From Aquimarina sp. RZ0 (GTDB lineage Bacteria > Bacteroidota > Bacteroidia > Flavobacteriales > Flavobacteriaceae), in NCBI RefSeq assembly GCF_008370685.1, contig NZ_VTZU01000001.1, forward strand, positions 186,001 to 250,000: a DNA stretch of 64,000 nt. Direction: 5' to 3'. Every line of letters starts with the position of its first letter. Position 1 is the first letter of the stretch. The notes under the pieces are model-generated. The model did no database searches. It saw only the letters and a program-made list of their open reading frames with translations, and was not told where the DNA came from. Shown one piece after another: positions 37,011 to 45,179 of this stretch. Position numbers and translations under genes: made by a program.

Positions 37011-37439
37011 TTATGCAACATTTTCATAAGCAGCCGTCTTCATTACCGTAGCCATTACATTATAAGTATCTGCCCAGGCTGTTTTTACTTCTTCAGTAAA
37101 ATCCTCACCAAGTCCGGCAGCAAGTGTATCTAGTAATGCCGCTCCAACAGTATCATAGTGAGAAGCCTCTACTTTGTATTCTACATGCCTTTTTCCTAAA
37201 TTTTCTAATATAGGAATGAGTTTGTCTAAATTATTAAGCCCAGCAACAGCAGATGATAACATTGTCATCAATTTATTGCCTTGACCTTTCATTGCTTCTG
37301 TATTACTTGCTGGGAATAAACTTTTAAGAGCAGGATCTAGTTCAAAAAGTTTATTATAAAAAATTTCTGCTGCTGTTTCTGCGATTGGGGCAACTTTGGC
37401 AAAGGAGTTTTGTACTAATTCGATTGTCTTTTTTTCCAT
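37011..37439 (-). CDS. single-domain bacterial haemoglobin (Hmp/Vgb-like)
   Basis: This 142-residue globin matches the N-terminal domain of flavohaemoglobin: FYNKLFELDP with the B10 Tyr28, Gln53 at E7 (KGQGNK) and the proximal His85 at F8 (LGKRHVEY). These are the residues that support nitric oxide dioxygenation in Hmp. There is no fused reductase; the oxidoreductase at 34533, three genes downstream, could serve instead. It is the first gene of the redox operon, and the nitrate operator lies 31 bp upstream. NO or nitrite-stress detoxification is a reasonable inference. Confidence 0.88.
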   Translation of the reverse strand: MEKKTIELVQNSFAKVAPIAETAAEIFYNKLFELDPALKSLFPASNTEAMKGQGNKLMTMLSSAVAGLNNLDKLIPILENLGKRHVEYKVEASHYDTVGAALLDTLAAGLGEDFTEEVKTAWADTYNVMATVMKTAAYENVA

Positions 37440-37469
37440 GATTCCAAATTATTAGTTTTACGTTAATAA

Positions 37470-37491
37470 TAAGTATTAATACTTAATTTTG
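37470..37491 (+). promoter_or_regulatory. perfect nitrate-regulon palindrome upstream of the globin operon
   Basis: TAAGTATTAATACTTA (37470-37485) is a perfect 16-bp palindrome. The -7 element TAATTTTG (37484-37491) follows on the plus strand, away from the globin gene. On the minus strand the equivalent position reads TATTATTA, a weak -7 element, 31 bp before the globin ATG. Confidence 0.7.
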
Positions 37492-37959
37492 AACCAAATA
37501 TATTTGAATTTGACTTCAATTACAAATAGTGAATATTCAGTTAAAATGAATTATAGCCCTTTTTAAATCAACAAAATATGGTTTCATTGATAATAATAAT
37601 TGTTTTTTAATAAATTACTTGACTATTTGATAATATTAACGATTTTAATGGTGGAGACTCGTAAAAATAAGTATTTTCAGATATTTTTTAAAAACCTTAA
37701 AAATTTTAGTTTCTACTAGATCTTAACTATAAGAATAACACTTAGCTATCATTATGTTTCCTGTTTTAACTTTCAGGTTTTGTGTTTTTTTTAGCTTTAA
37801 CCCCCTTTGTATAGTGAGTTTTACGAGTTTTGTTCTTTTGAATATTGATGAGTCAAAGTGCTGTTTTATTTCGAATTCTTCTTTTTACAAGTATTCTTTT
37901 ATGGATTTCGTAATTAACTTTATTATTTCATTAGTTATTATATTTAGAATGTATTTTTT

Positions 37960-37981
37960 TAAGTAATAATACTTAATTTTG
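37960..37981 (+). promoter_or_regulatory. nitrate-regulon operator and -7 element, nasA promoter
   Basis: TAAGTAATAATACTTA (37960-37975) overlaps TAATTTTG (37974-37981) by TA, 31 bp before the nasA start codon. Confidence 0.8.
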
Positions 37982-38012
37982 AAAAATGTAAACTGGTATT
38001 CAAGAATAGTAT

Positions 38013-41000
38013 ATGACAGCATTGAAATCTTATAAAACTACCTGTTCGTATTGCGGTGTGGGTTGCGGTATTTTAGCTAAAAAAGATGTGAAAGGAGTAA
38101 TTACGGTAGAAGGAGATCCCGATCATCCTGTAAATAAAGGAATGTTATGTTCCAAGGGGATGAATCTGCATCACGTGGTTCAGGACAAGAGTGATCGAAT
38201 TTTATATCCCGAAATGAGATGGAGTAAAGGGCATGAACGTCAGCGTGTATCTTGGGATCAGGCGATGGATAGAGCAACAGCTGTTTTTAATACCATTATA
38301 AAGAAATACGGCCCTGATAGTGTTGGATTCTATGTTTCGGGACAATGCCTGACAGAAGAATACTACCTGGTCAATAAATTATCTAAAGGTTTCATAGGTA
38401 CTAATAATCTAGATACAAATTCCAGGTTATGTATGAGTTCTGCTGTAGTTGGATATAAACAAGCTGTAGGAGAAGATAGTGTCCCTATTGCGTATGAAGA
38501 TATTGAGCTAGCTGATTGTTTTATGATTGCCGGAGCTAATCCAGCCTGGTGTCACCCGATTTTGTTCAGAAGAATTGAAGCGCATAAAGAACAAAACCCT
38601 AATACTAAAATTATTGTAGTTGATCCCAGAAAAACTCAATCTTGTGATATTGCTGATTTACATTTACAAATTGTACCAGGTACTGATGTTGTATTATATA
38701 ATGCAATAGCAAAACGTTTGATTGACAGAAAGAAAATAGATAAAAACTTTATAGTAAATCACACAGATAATTATGAAGATCTTAAAGCATCATTAAGTAA
38801 AACATCTTTAAGTGAAGCAGCAAATATTTGTGGAGTAGAAGTTGCTGATATAAAAAAAGCGGTATCGTATATAAGTAATGCCAAAGGTTTTATAACACTT
38901 TGGGCAATGGGATTGAATCAGAGCTCTATTGGGGTAAATAAAAATAATGCATTACTAAATTTATCTTTACTTACCGGACATATTGGTAAACCAGGTTCTG
39001 GACCATTTTCATTAACAGGACAGCCTAATGCCATGGGCGGTAGAGAAGTAGGAGGTATGGCGAACCTATTAGCGGCGCATCGAGATTTGAATAATGAAGA
39101 ACATAGAAGAGAAGTTGCTAATTTCTGGGGGGGTAAAGAAATATCCGGTAAACCAGGATTAACCGCTACAGAAATGTTTGATGCCTTAGAAAGTGGAAAA
39201 CTAAAGGCGGTTTGGATCATTTGCACCAATCCACTGGTAAGTCTTCCTAATGCAAATAAGGTAGAAAAAGCATTAAAGAATGCTAAATTTGTAATTGTTC
39301 AGGATATTTCACATCGTTCAGAAACATTAGAATATGCAGATTTGGTATTCCCCGCTGCTGGTTGGGCAGAGAAAGAAGGGACAATGACTAATAGCGAACG
39401 ACGTATTACGTATCTCAATAAGGTTGTCGAACCGCCGGGTGAAGCACTTCCAGATGTAGAAATTTTATGGAGATTTGCTCAGAGAATGGGCTACAGGGGA
39501 TTTGATTATACCGCTGCAGAAGAAGTTTACAAAGAACATTGTGTGTTGACAAAAGGGACAAATATTGATATTTCAGGTTTGACCTATGATCGATTAAAAA
39601 TAGAAGGAAGTTTTCAGTGGCCAGTTCCGGATGCAAACCACTCCGGGACACCGCGTTTGTTTGGAGATAAACAATTCTACACAGATACTGGGAATGCAAA
39701 ATTTGTAGTTCCCAGATTTACCAAACCAACATCAGAATTGCTGTCTACTAAACACCCGTTAATATTAACGACAGGAAGAGTTCGTGATCAATGGCATACC
39801 AGAACAAAAACTGGCAAAGTAAACAGGTTGTTAACCCATATTCCACATCCATTTCTTGAAATCAATCAAGTAGACGCTTTTTTACGAAAACTAAAAGATG
39901 GAGATGTTGCGGTCGTAGAGAGCAAGAGAGGAAAAGTGCAGGTAAAAGTAAAAGTATGTGATACTATAGGAAAAGGTGTTGTGTTTTTGCCAATGCATTG
40001 GGGAAAAGTATTAGGTAATGATTATGGTAGAGCAAATAACCTGACTACCAGTATTATTGATCCTATATCAAAAGAACCAGATTTTAAATTTTCTGCTGTT
40101 GAAGTTTCAAAATTTGTAAAACCAAAACAGAAAATATGTGTCATAGGAGCTGGTACAGCAGCCTATCGATTTATACAAACGTATAGAGAGTATAATACAG
40201 AAGATGAAATTAAGGTTTTTTCTAAAGAACCTTACCCATTTTATAATCGTGTATTGTTACCAGAATATGTTAGTGAAGAATTAACCTGGGAGCAGTTGCA
40301 GAAGATGAGAGAAGGAAGTATGGAGTCTCTCAGTGTAACTTTGTCGATAAGTAATCCTGTAGAGGAAATCAATCGGCAAGAGAAATATATCATAGATAGT
40401 AAAGGAGATAAACACGAGTATGATATTGTTTTGATGGCTACAGGAAGTCGTGCATTTGTGCCCAAAGAAGTGCCGATCCATTTACCAGGAAGATTTACAA
40501 TGCGTGATCGAGGAGATGCAGATAAATTGAAAACATATTTGGATCAAACAGGACTACCAGAAAACCAGCAACATGTTGCTATTGTGGGAGGAGGATTACT
40601 AGGATTAGAACTAGCGGCAGCATTGCGTAAAAAAGGGGTGAAAATCACTATTGTACAAAGAGGGAATCGATTAATGGAGCGTCAGCTTGATATTGTAGCG
40701 AGTAGGCTCCTGGCAGAAGATGTTCGCGAGAAAGGAATTCAGATTCATTTTGATAATGAGGTAGATACAGTGTTTAACCAAGAGTCTAGTTCTTTATTAG
40801 TAAACCTAAAATCCGGAAAGTCTTTTACTTGTAATGCCGTGGTATATTCTATAGGAACAATTCCTAATATAGATTTAGCAAAAGCAATTGGTGTCGATTG
40901 TCGACGAGGTATTTTGGTAAATCAGTATTTGCAATCTAGTGATCCTAGTATTTTTGCTGTTGGAGAAATTGCAGAATTCGAAGGGAATTTATATGGTATT

Positions 41001-41534
41001 ACAGCAGCAGCAGAACAGCAGGCAGATATTGTAGCAAAATATTTATTAGGAGATTTTAGTGCGATTTATAGAGGGTCTGTATTTATGAATATATTAAAAT
41101 TCGAAGATCTAGACTTGTGTAGTATTGGTAATATTGATATGCCGGGAAATGATCCTTCTTATGAAGAAGTTATTTTTATGGATGTTGGAAAACGCTTTTA
41201 TAAAAAATGTATTGTAAAAAATGATTGGCTGGTAGGAGCAATTCTTATGGGGGACAAGAGTGAATTTGCAGATTTTAAAAGATTGATAGAGGAGAAGATC
41301 GAATTATCCGAGAAAAGGGATGAATTATTAAGATCTTCGAAGCCTGGTGAACCAGTATTAGGTAAATTAATTTGTTCTTGTAGTCAGGTAGGAGAAGGGA
41401 ATCTTATAGACGCTATAAAATCCGGATGTGAAGATTTTTCAGAACTATGTGTCAAAACCGGAGCAGGATTAGGATGTGGTAGTTGTAAGCCCGAGGTAAA
41501 AGAAGTGTTAAACAGTGTAATGCAATTAGCTTAG
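38013..41534 (+). CDS. nasA: assimilatory nitrate reductase fused to NAD(P)H reductase and BFD domains
   Basis: This 1173-residue fusion reduces nitrate to nitrite in the cytoplasm. Residues 1-~690 are a molybdopterin-bisMGD nitrate reductase with the N-terminal [4Fe-4S] ligands Cys11, Cys14, Cys18 and Cys46 (CSYCGVGC, GMLCSKG) and a molydop-binding C-terminal domain. Residues ~705-1110 are an FAD/NAD-binding reductase (ICVIGAGTAAYRF, AIVGGGLLGLELA) as in NasC/NirB. A C-terminal BFD-like [2Fe-2S] domain (ICSCSQVGEGN, GAGLGCGSCKP) completes the electron path. The separate NasC and NasA subunits of other bacteria are thus on one chain. The rubredoxin gene follows 2 bp later. Confidence 0.93.
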   Translation: MTALKSYKTTCSYCGVGCGILAKKDVKGVITVEGDPDHPVNKGMLCSKGMNLHHVVQDKSDRILYPEMRWSKGHERQRVSWDQAMDRATAVFNTIIKKYGPDSVGFYVSGQCLTEEYYLVNKLSKGFIGTNNLDTNSRLCMSSAVVGYKQAVGEDSVPIAYEDIELADCFMIAGANPAWCHPILFRRIEAHKEQNPNTKIIVVDPRKTQSCDIADLHLQIVPGTDVVLYNAIAKRLIDRKKIDKNFIVNHTDNYEDLKASLSKTSLSEAANICGVEVADIKKAVSYISNAKGFITLWAMGLNQSSIGVNKNNALLNLSLLTGHIGKPGSGPFSLTGQPNAMGGREVGGMANLLAAHRDLNNEEHRREVANFWGGKEISGKPGLTATEMFDALESGKLKAVWIICTNPLVSLPNANKVEKALKNAKFVIVQDISHRSETLEYADLVFPAAGWAEKEGTMTNSERRITYLNKVVEPPGEALPDVEILWRFAQRMGYRGFDYTAAEEVYKEHCVLTKGTNIDISGLTYDRLKIEGSFQWPVPDANHSGTPRLFGDKQFYTDTGNAKFVVPRFTKPTSELLSTKHPLILTTGRVRDQWHTRTKTGKVNRLLTHIPHPFLEINQVDAFLRKLKDGDVAVVESKRGKVQVKVKVCDTIGKGVVFLPMHWGKVLGNDYGRANNLTTSIIDPISKEPDFKFSAVEVSKFVKPKQKICVIGAGTAAYRFIQTYREYNTEDEIKVFSKEPYPFYNRVLLPEYVSEELTWEQLQKMREGSMESLSVTLSISNPVEEINRQEKYIIDSKGDKHEYDIVLMATGSRAFVPKEVPIHLPGRFTMRDRGDADKLKTYLDQTGLPENQQHVAIVGGGLLGLELAAALRKKGVKITIVQRGNRLMERQLDIVASRLLAEDVREKGIQIHFDNEVDTVFNQESSSLLVNLKSGKSFTCNAVVYSIGTIPNIDLAKAIGVDCRRGILVNQYLQSSDPSIFAVGEIAEFEGNLYGITAAAEQQADIVAKYLLGDFSAIYRGSVFMNILKFEDLDLCSIGNIDMPGNDPSYEEVIFMDVGKRFYKKCIVKNDWLVGAILMGDKSEFADFKRLIEEKIELSEKRDELLRSSKPGEPVLGKLICSCSQVGEGNLIDAIKSGCEDFSELCVKTGAGLGCGSCKPEVKEVLNSVMQLA

Positions 41535-41536
41535 TT

Positions 41537-42973
41537 ATGGAAGAGTTTATGCACAGAGTAAATATTAAAGGAGGAATATTATCTCCTAGTGAATTACAGC
41601 GAATCATAAATGAGGCTTTGGCTTTAGAATTGGATACATTTCATTTTGGATCCAGACAGGATGTTATCTTTCCTGATAAAAATGAAAAAAATAATGTGGT
41701 TGCAGAGCATACATCTTTTAATCCGTCTTTTTTTTCACCAGAAACAGAACAAAATATCAGTTGCTCTTATGTTTCTATAGATATTTTTAATTCTACCGTT
41801 TGGCTAAGAGGAACTACTTATTTATACATTCTTGAAGAGTTTAGGTATAAGCCTACCTTAAAGATTAATATAGTAGATCCACAACAGCAGATGGTATCGC
41901 TATTTTATGGAGACCTTAACTTTATAGCCTCTGATCATGAAGATTATTGGTATCTGTTTTTGAGGTTGCCAGGATGGGAAGAGGTATTTTACCCAGTATT
42001 AATATTTACCTGGGATATTGCTAAAGTTGCTCAGGAGATTGAAAAAATTTATCAAAAAGTAGCGGATGTAGAGGAACTTTTTCAATTTCTTAATGAAAAT
42101 ATAGACACTAATAACAGAGTTATAGAAAAACCATTACGAGTTTATTTTAAGCCATTTCCATATTATGAAGGTATGAATAAGATGGGGATCAATCAATATT
42201 GGTTGGGGTTATACTGGAGAAATAATAAGTATGATCTTAAATTTCTTAAAACACTTTGCGAATTTTGTATAGAATATCGAATCGGAAAAATATGTCTGAC
42301 ACCCTGGAAATCCTTTGTTATAAAAGGTATTCCTAAAGATTGTAAATTAGTATTAGAAAAGCTTTTGGGGCAATTTGGTATTAATGTTCGTCATTCTGCA
42401 CTAGAATTAAACTGGCATTTACCTGTAGGAAATCAAAGAGCACTGGATCTAAAGAAGTTTCTGGTCATGAATTTTGATCAAAATGATATTAGTACATATG
42501 GGATGACTTTTACTATAAATATGGCAAATAATAAAACGAGATATTTTACTTCTGTGGTAATAGAAGAAAATAAAACTCCAGAAGCCATAAAGGATTTTGT
42601 AGTAAGACCTACATACAATGTTTTATACGCTAATAATTTTGATCCTAATAGTAGAATTTATAAGGTATATGCCCAGGATATTGATCAAATGGATCTACCT
42701 GGTGTTTTATTAGAGCTTACTAAGACCTATTTTCAGAATTTAGGAGAGATGTCAGATGATAATTTTGAAGGAATTTCTTCCAAAAAGGAAAAAATTGAAA
42801 TTGAAGTATATCAATGTAGTGAATGCCAGACAGTCTATGACCCTTCTATTGGGGATGAAATATCGGGAATACCTATAGGTACTGAGTTTTTAGATTTGCC
42901 AGAGGTATATGAATGTGCTCTTTGTGGAGCGTCTAAAGATTATTTTCAGAAAATGATCTTAGAAGTAGTTTAA
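41537..42973 (+). CDS. rubredoxin-tailed protein of the nitrate reductase operon
   Basis: This 478-residue protein has a C-terminal rubredoxin-like domain (residues ~425-470) with the two ligand pairs CSEC and CALC and a compact YDPSIGDEISGIPIGTEF core. The N-terminal ~410 residues start VNIKGGILSPSELQRIINEA, which resembles the ferredoxin-like half domain of sulfite/nitrite reductases, but the sirohaem Cys ligands are absent. It starts 2 bp after nasA, so it is translationally coupled and probably an electron-transfer or assembly partner of the reductase. Confidence 0.7.
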   Translation: MEEFMHRVNIKGGILSPSELQRIINEALALELDTFHFGSRQDVIFPDKNEKNNVVAEHTSFNPSFFSPETEQNISCSYVSIDIFNSTVWLRGTTYLYILEEFRYKPTLKINIVDPQQQMVSLFYGDLNFIASDHEDYWYLFLRLPGWEEVFYPVLIFTWDIAKVAQEIEKIYQKVADVEELFQFLNENIDTNNRVIEKPLRVYFKPFPYYEGMNKMGINQYWLGLYWRNNKYDLKFLKTLCEFCIEYRIGKICLTPWKSFVIKGIPKDCKLVLEKLLGQFGINVRHSALELNWHLPVGNQRALDLKKFLVMNFDQNDISTYGMTFTINMANNKTRYFTSVVIEENKTPEAIKDFVVRPTYNVLYANNFDPNSRIYKVYAQDIDQMDLPGVLLELTKTYFQNLGEMSDDNFEGISSKKEKIEIEVYQCSECQTVYDPSIGDEISGIPIGTEFLDLPEVYECALCGASKDYFQKMILEVV

Positions 42974-43027
42974 AAGCCTTGACAAGCAAATTATAAAAGA
43001 AAAAAACCTTTTGATTTTTTATGTGAT

Positions 43028-43543
43028 TTAGTCATTATGAAAATTTCTATTAGGTATTCTAATATCTTCTTGTACATACATATCTACAATTGTTCTTACT
43101 TTACTAGAAAATTGAGCGTGCCTGTATTGCAATTGTAATGTGTCTTTAGTCAAATAAGTAATCTGAAAATAGGTATAGTTTTTCTCAATTCCCATTAATT
43201 CAGGGAGTTGTTCGCTTTTTAATTTAATGAAATAGTGACCTTCTTTGTTTTGAATAATACTCCAGTTTGCTATTAGGGAATCTCCACAATTATGTTGCTC
43301 TCCATTATTATCCTTCATGGTCATATCCGGCAAGTATGTGGCTCTATACGAAAGAAAACAACCTGCCATATTCATTCTATGGCCATCATTATATCGCTTG
43401 GCAATTTTCCAGATTTTCCCTTTATCCCCAGCTAGAAGTAGCATCGTATTTTCAGGAATTTGATAAGGTTCTTTCTTGGATGGAGTACAAGAAAAGAATA
43501 GTAAAAAGAGTAGTAGCGGTACTACAAGATGTAAACTTTTCAT
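43028..43543 (-). CDS. lipocalin-like lipoprotein
   Basis: This 171-residue lipoprotein has a lipobox (LFFSC, Cys19). The pattern KGKIWKIAKRYNDGHRMNMAG followed by beta strands (SLIANWSIIQNKEGHYFIKL, TLQLQY) fits flavobacterial lipocalin-like proteins. It is convergent with the rubredoxin gene. Its ligand is unknown and the family assignment is by pattern only. Confidence 0.55.
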   Translation of the reverse strand: MKSLHLVVPLLLFLLFFSCTPSKKEPYQIPENTMLLLAGDKGKIWKIAKRYNDGHRMNMAGCFLSYRATYLPDMTMKDNNGEQHNCGDSLIANWSIIQNKEGHYFIKLKSEQLPELMGIEKNYTYFQITYLTKDTLQLQYRHAQFSSKVRTIVDMYVQEDIRIPNRNFHND

Positions 43544-43812
43544 TTCTTAGTTTTTTAGTAAAACAGGTAATCAAAAATTATTCCTATTACCGGCTAGTTA
43601 ATCTCTTAATTTACTATCGATACGTTTTCCTTCGTCAAAGTACTGAAATTGAAGGTTTTTAATCTTCTGAATTAATCGTTGAGCTCAATCCATTAGTCAG
43701 GAATTAGGGTAGATAATCATAAAAAATAGTAATTATTTTAGTAATTTATGTCTAAGTTTACCCCAAATTAAAAACGTTGATTATCAAAGAATCTGGATAT
43801 TCTAAGAGTTTT

Positions 43813-44253
43813 ATGACGATACGATCCTATAAAATAGAGGATAGAGAATCATTAATGAAAATTTTTAAAAGTAATACGCCTAAATTTTTTGATAGAGAAG
43901 AGCTTCAGGATTTTCAGGAATATTTAGATCAGAGAGGAGATACCTATTTAACGATATTATATAAAGGAAAAATCATTGGAGGAACAGGGTATTACGTAAA
44001 AGAAAGTGACGCATCAGGACGAATTAGCTGGATATTCTTTCACCCTGATTATTCAGGACAGGGATTTGGAAAGAGGGTAGTCGTATATTGTTTAGATATT
44101 TTGAGAGCTGATCCAATAGTCAAAAAACTGGTTATCAATACTTCTCAATTCGCATGTAGATTTTTTGAAAAATTTGGTTATGAATTGGTAAAGATTGAAA
44201 AAGATTATTGGGGAACCGGACTGGATCTCTATCTAATGGAAAAAGGATTATGA
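43813..44253 (+). CDS. GNAT-family N-acetyltransferase
   Basis: The ATG at 43813 gives a 146-residue protein; the in-frame TTG at 43777 would add 12 residues before the fold and was not chosen. The acetyl-CoA site is visible as HPDYSGQGFGKRVV (motif A, Q/R-x-x-G-x-G/A), with the preceding strand GGTGYYVKESDASGRISWIFF and the C-terminal FFEKFGYELV typical of GNAT. The substrate is unknown. It has no obvious operon partner. Confidence 0.85.
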   Translation: MTIRSYKIEDRESLMKIFKSNTPKFFDREELQDFQEYLDQRGDTYLTILYKGKIIGGTGYYVKESDASGRISWIFFHPDYSGQGFGKRVVVYCLDILRADPIVKKLVINTSQFACRFFEKFGYELVKIEKDYWGTGLDLYLMEKGL

Positions 44254-44589
44254 TGCTGTTTTTGACTAAAAATGTATCGAGATTTGACCAAATAATACCA
44301 TTTGTTGTTTGAATTTATGTAAAATAATTTTTTATTCCAGAAAATTCAAAGGATAAATAAAATGAATCACTTTTTGAGAAATGTAATAATGAACCCAATG
44401 TTATGAGTGAGGAAACTAATGAAGTGCAGGGTGAATTTCGGCTCTTTTTCAAGAGATAAAAAAATCAAGGTGTGGCATTAAAAGTTATGTTTTTACCTCT
44501 TTAATTACTAAAAGTGGTTCAGGTTATTAGTAGCTGATTTGGTAATTGATGCGCTATACATTATAAAAATAAAAGCAGCTATAGCTTAT
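44254..44589. other. intergenic region, nothing recognised
   Basis: This 336-bp AT-rich gap lies between two plus-strand genes. I see no ORF with coding features, no strong hairpin and no clear promoter. Confidence 0.5.
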
Positions 44590-45060
44590 ATGAAAACAGC
44601 AACAGTAAGAGAATTAAAAAAAGAACTAGGGAGTATATCACAAGAAGAATTGGTAGAACTTTGTATTCGATTGTCCAAATTTAAAAAGGAAAATAAAGAA
44701 CTGCTCACATATCTGTTATATGAGGCATCTAATGAAGAAAGATATATAGCAGAAGTCAAACAAGAGATCGGAGCATTATTTCTGGAAATCAACACGAATA
44801 ATTTTTATTATATAAAAAAGAGTGTTCGTAAGATTTTGCGTATTACAAGAAAGTATATTCGATATTCGGGGAAAAAAGAAACTGAAGTAGAACTATTGAT
44901 TTTTTTCTGTTCAGAACTGAAGAATATTAAACCTTCAATCCAGGAAAATACTGCGCTTTTTAATTTATATACTCGTCAACTCATAGGAATAAGAAAAGTA
45001 ATGTCTGTACTGCACGAAGATTTACAATATGATTTTGAAATGATGCTACAGGATATCTAA
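44590..45060 (+). CDS. DUF6155-like small protein
   Basis: The ATG at 44590 gives a 156-residue soluble helical protein starting MKTATVRELKKELGSISQEEL; the TTG-started extension to 44539 is unlikely. The pattern LVELCIRLSKFKKENKELLTYLLYEA is typical of the Bacteroidota DUF6155 family, whose function is unknown to me. It stands alone. Confidence 0.6.
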   Translation: MKTATVRELKKELGSISQEELVELCIRLSKFKKENKELLTYLLYEASNEERYIAEVKQEIGALFLEINTNNFYYIKKSVRKILRITRKYIRYSGKKETEVELLIFFCSELKNIKPSIQENTALFNLYTRQLIGIRKVMSVLHEDLQYDFEMMLQDI

Positions 45061-45179
45061 TACTATTTCTCAAATGAAGTTAGCTGCTGAAATCATTTCT
45101 TTTTGTTTCACACTTCAAAACAAAACACTTAAATATCTTGAAACTTCCAAGTAAGTGATCTGGAAAAGTTTTGTGTCAT

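Larger units (their letters stand above)
37440..38012. other. divergent control region between globin operon and nasA
   Basis: This 573-bp AT-rich region has one operator near each gene (37470-37485 and 37960-37975), each followed by a plus-strand -7 element. An ORF at 37754-37966 is hydrophobic, low-complexity and probably not coding. Confidence 0.55.

Noticed and set aside
37754..37966. Plus-strand ORF of 70 codons between globin and nasA.
   Set aside because: Phe/Ile/Ser-rich translation of AT-rich DNA without motifs; it overlaps the nasA operator.
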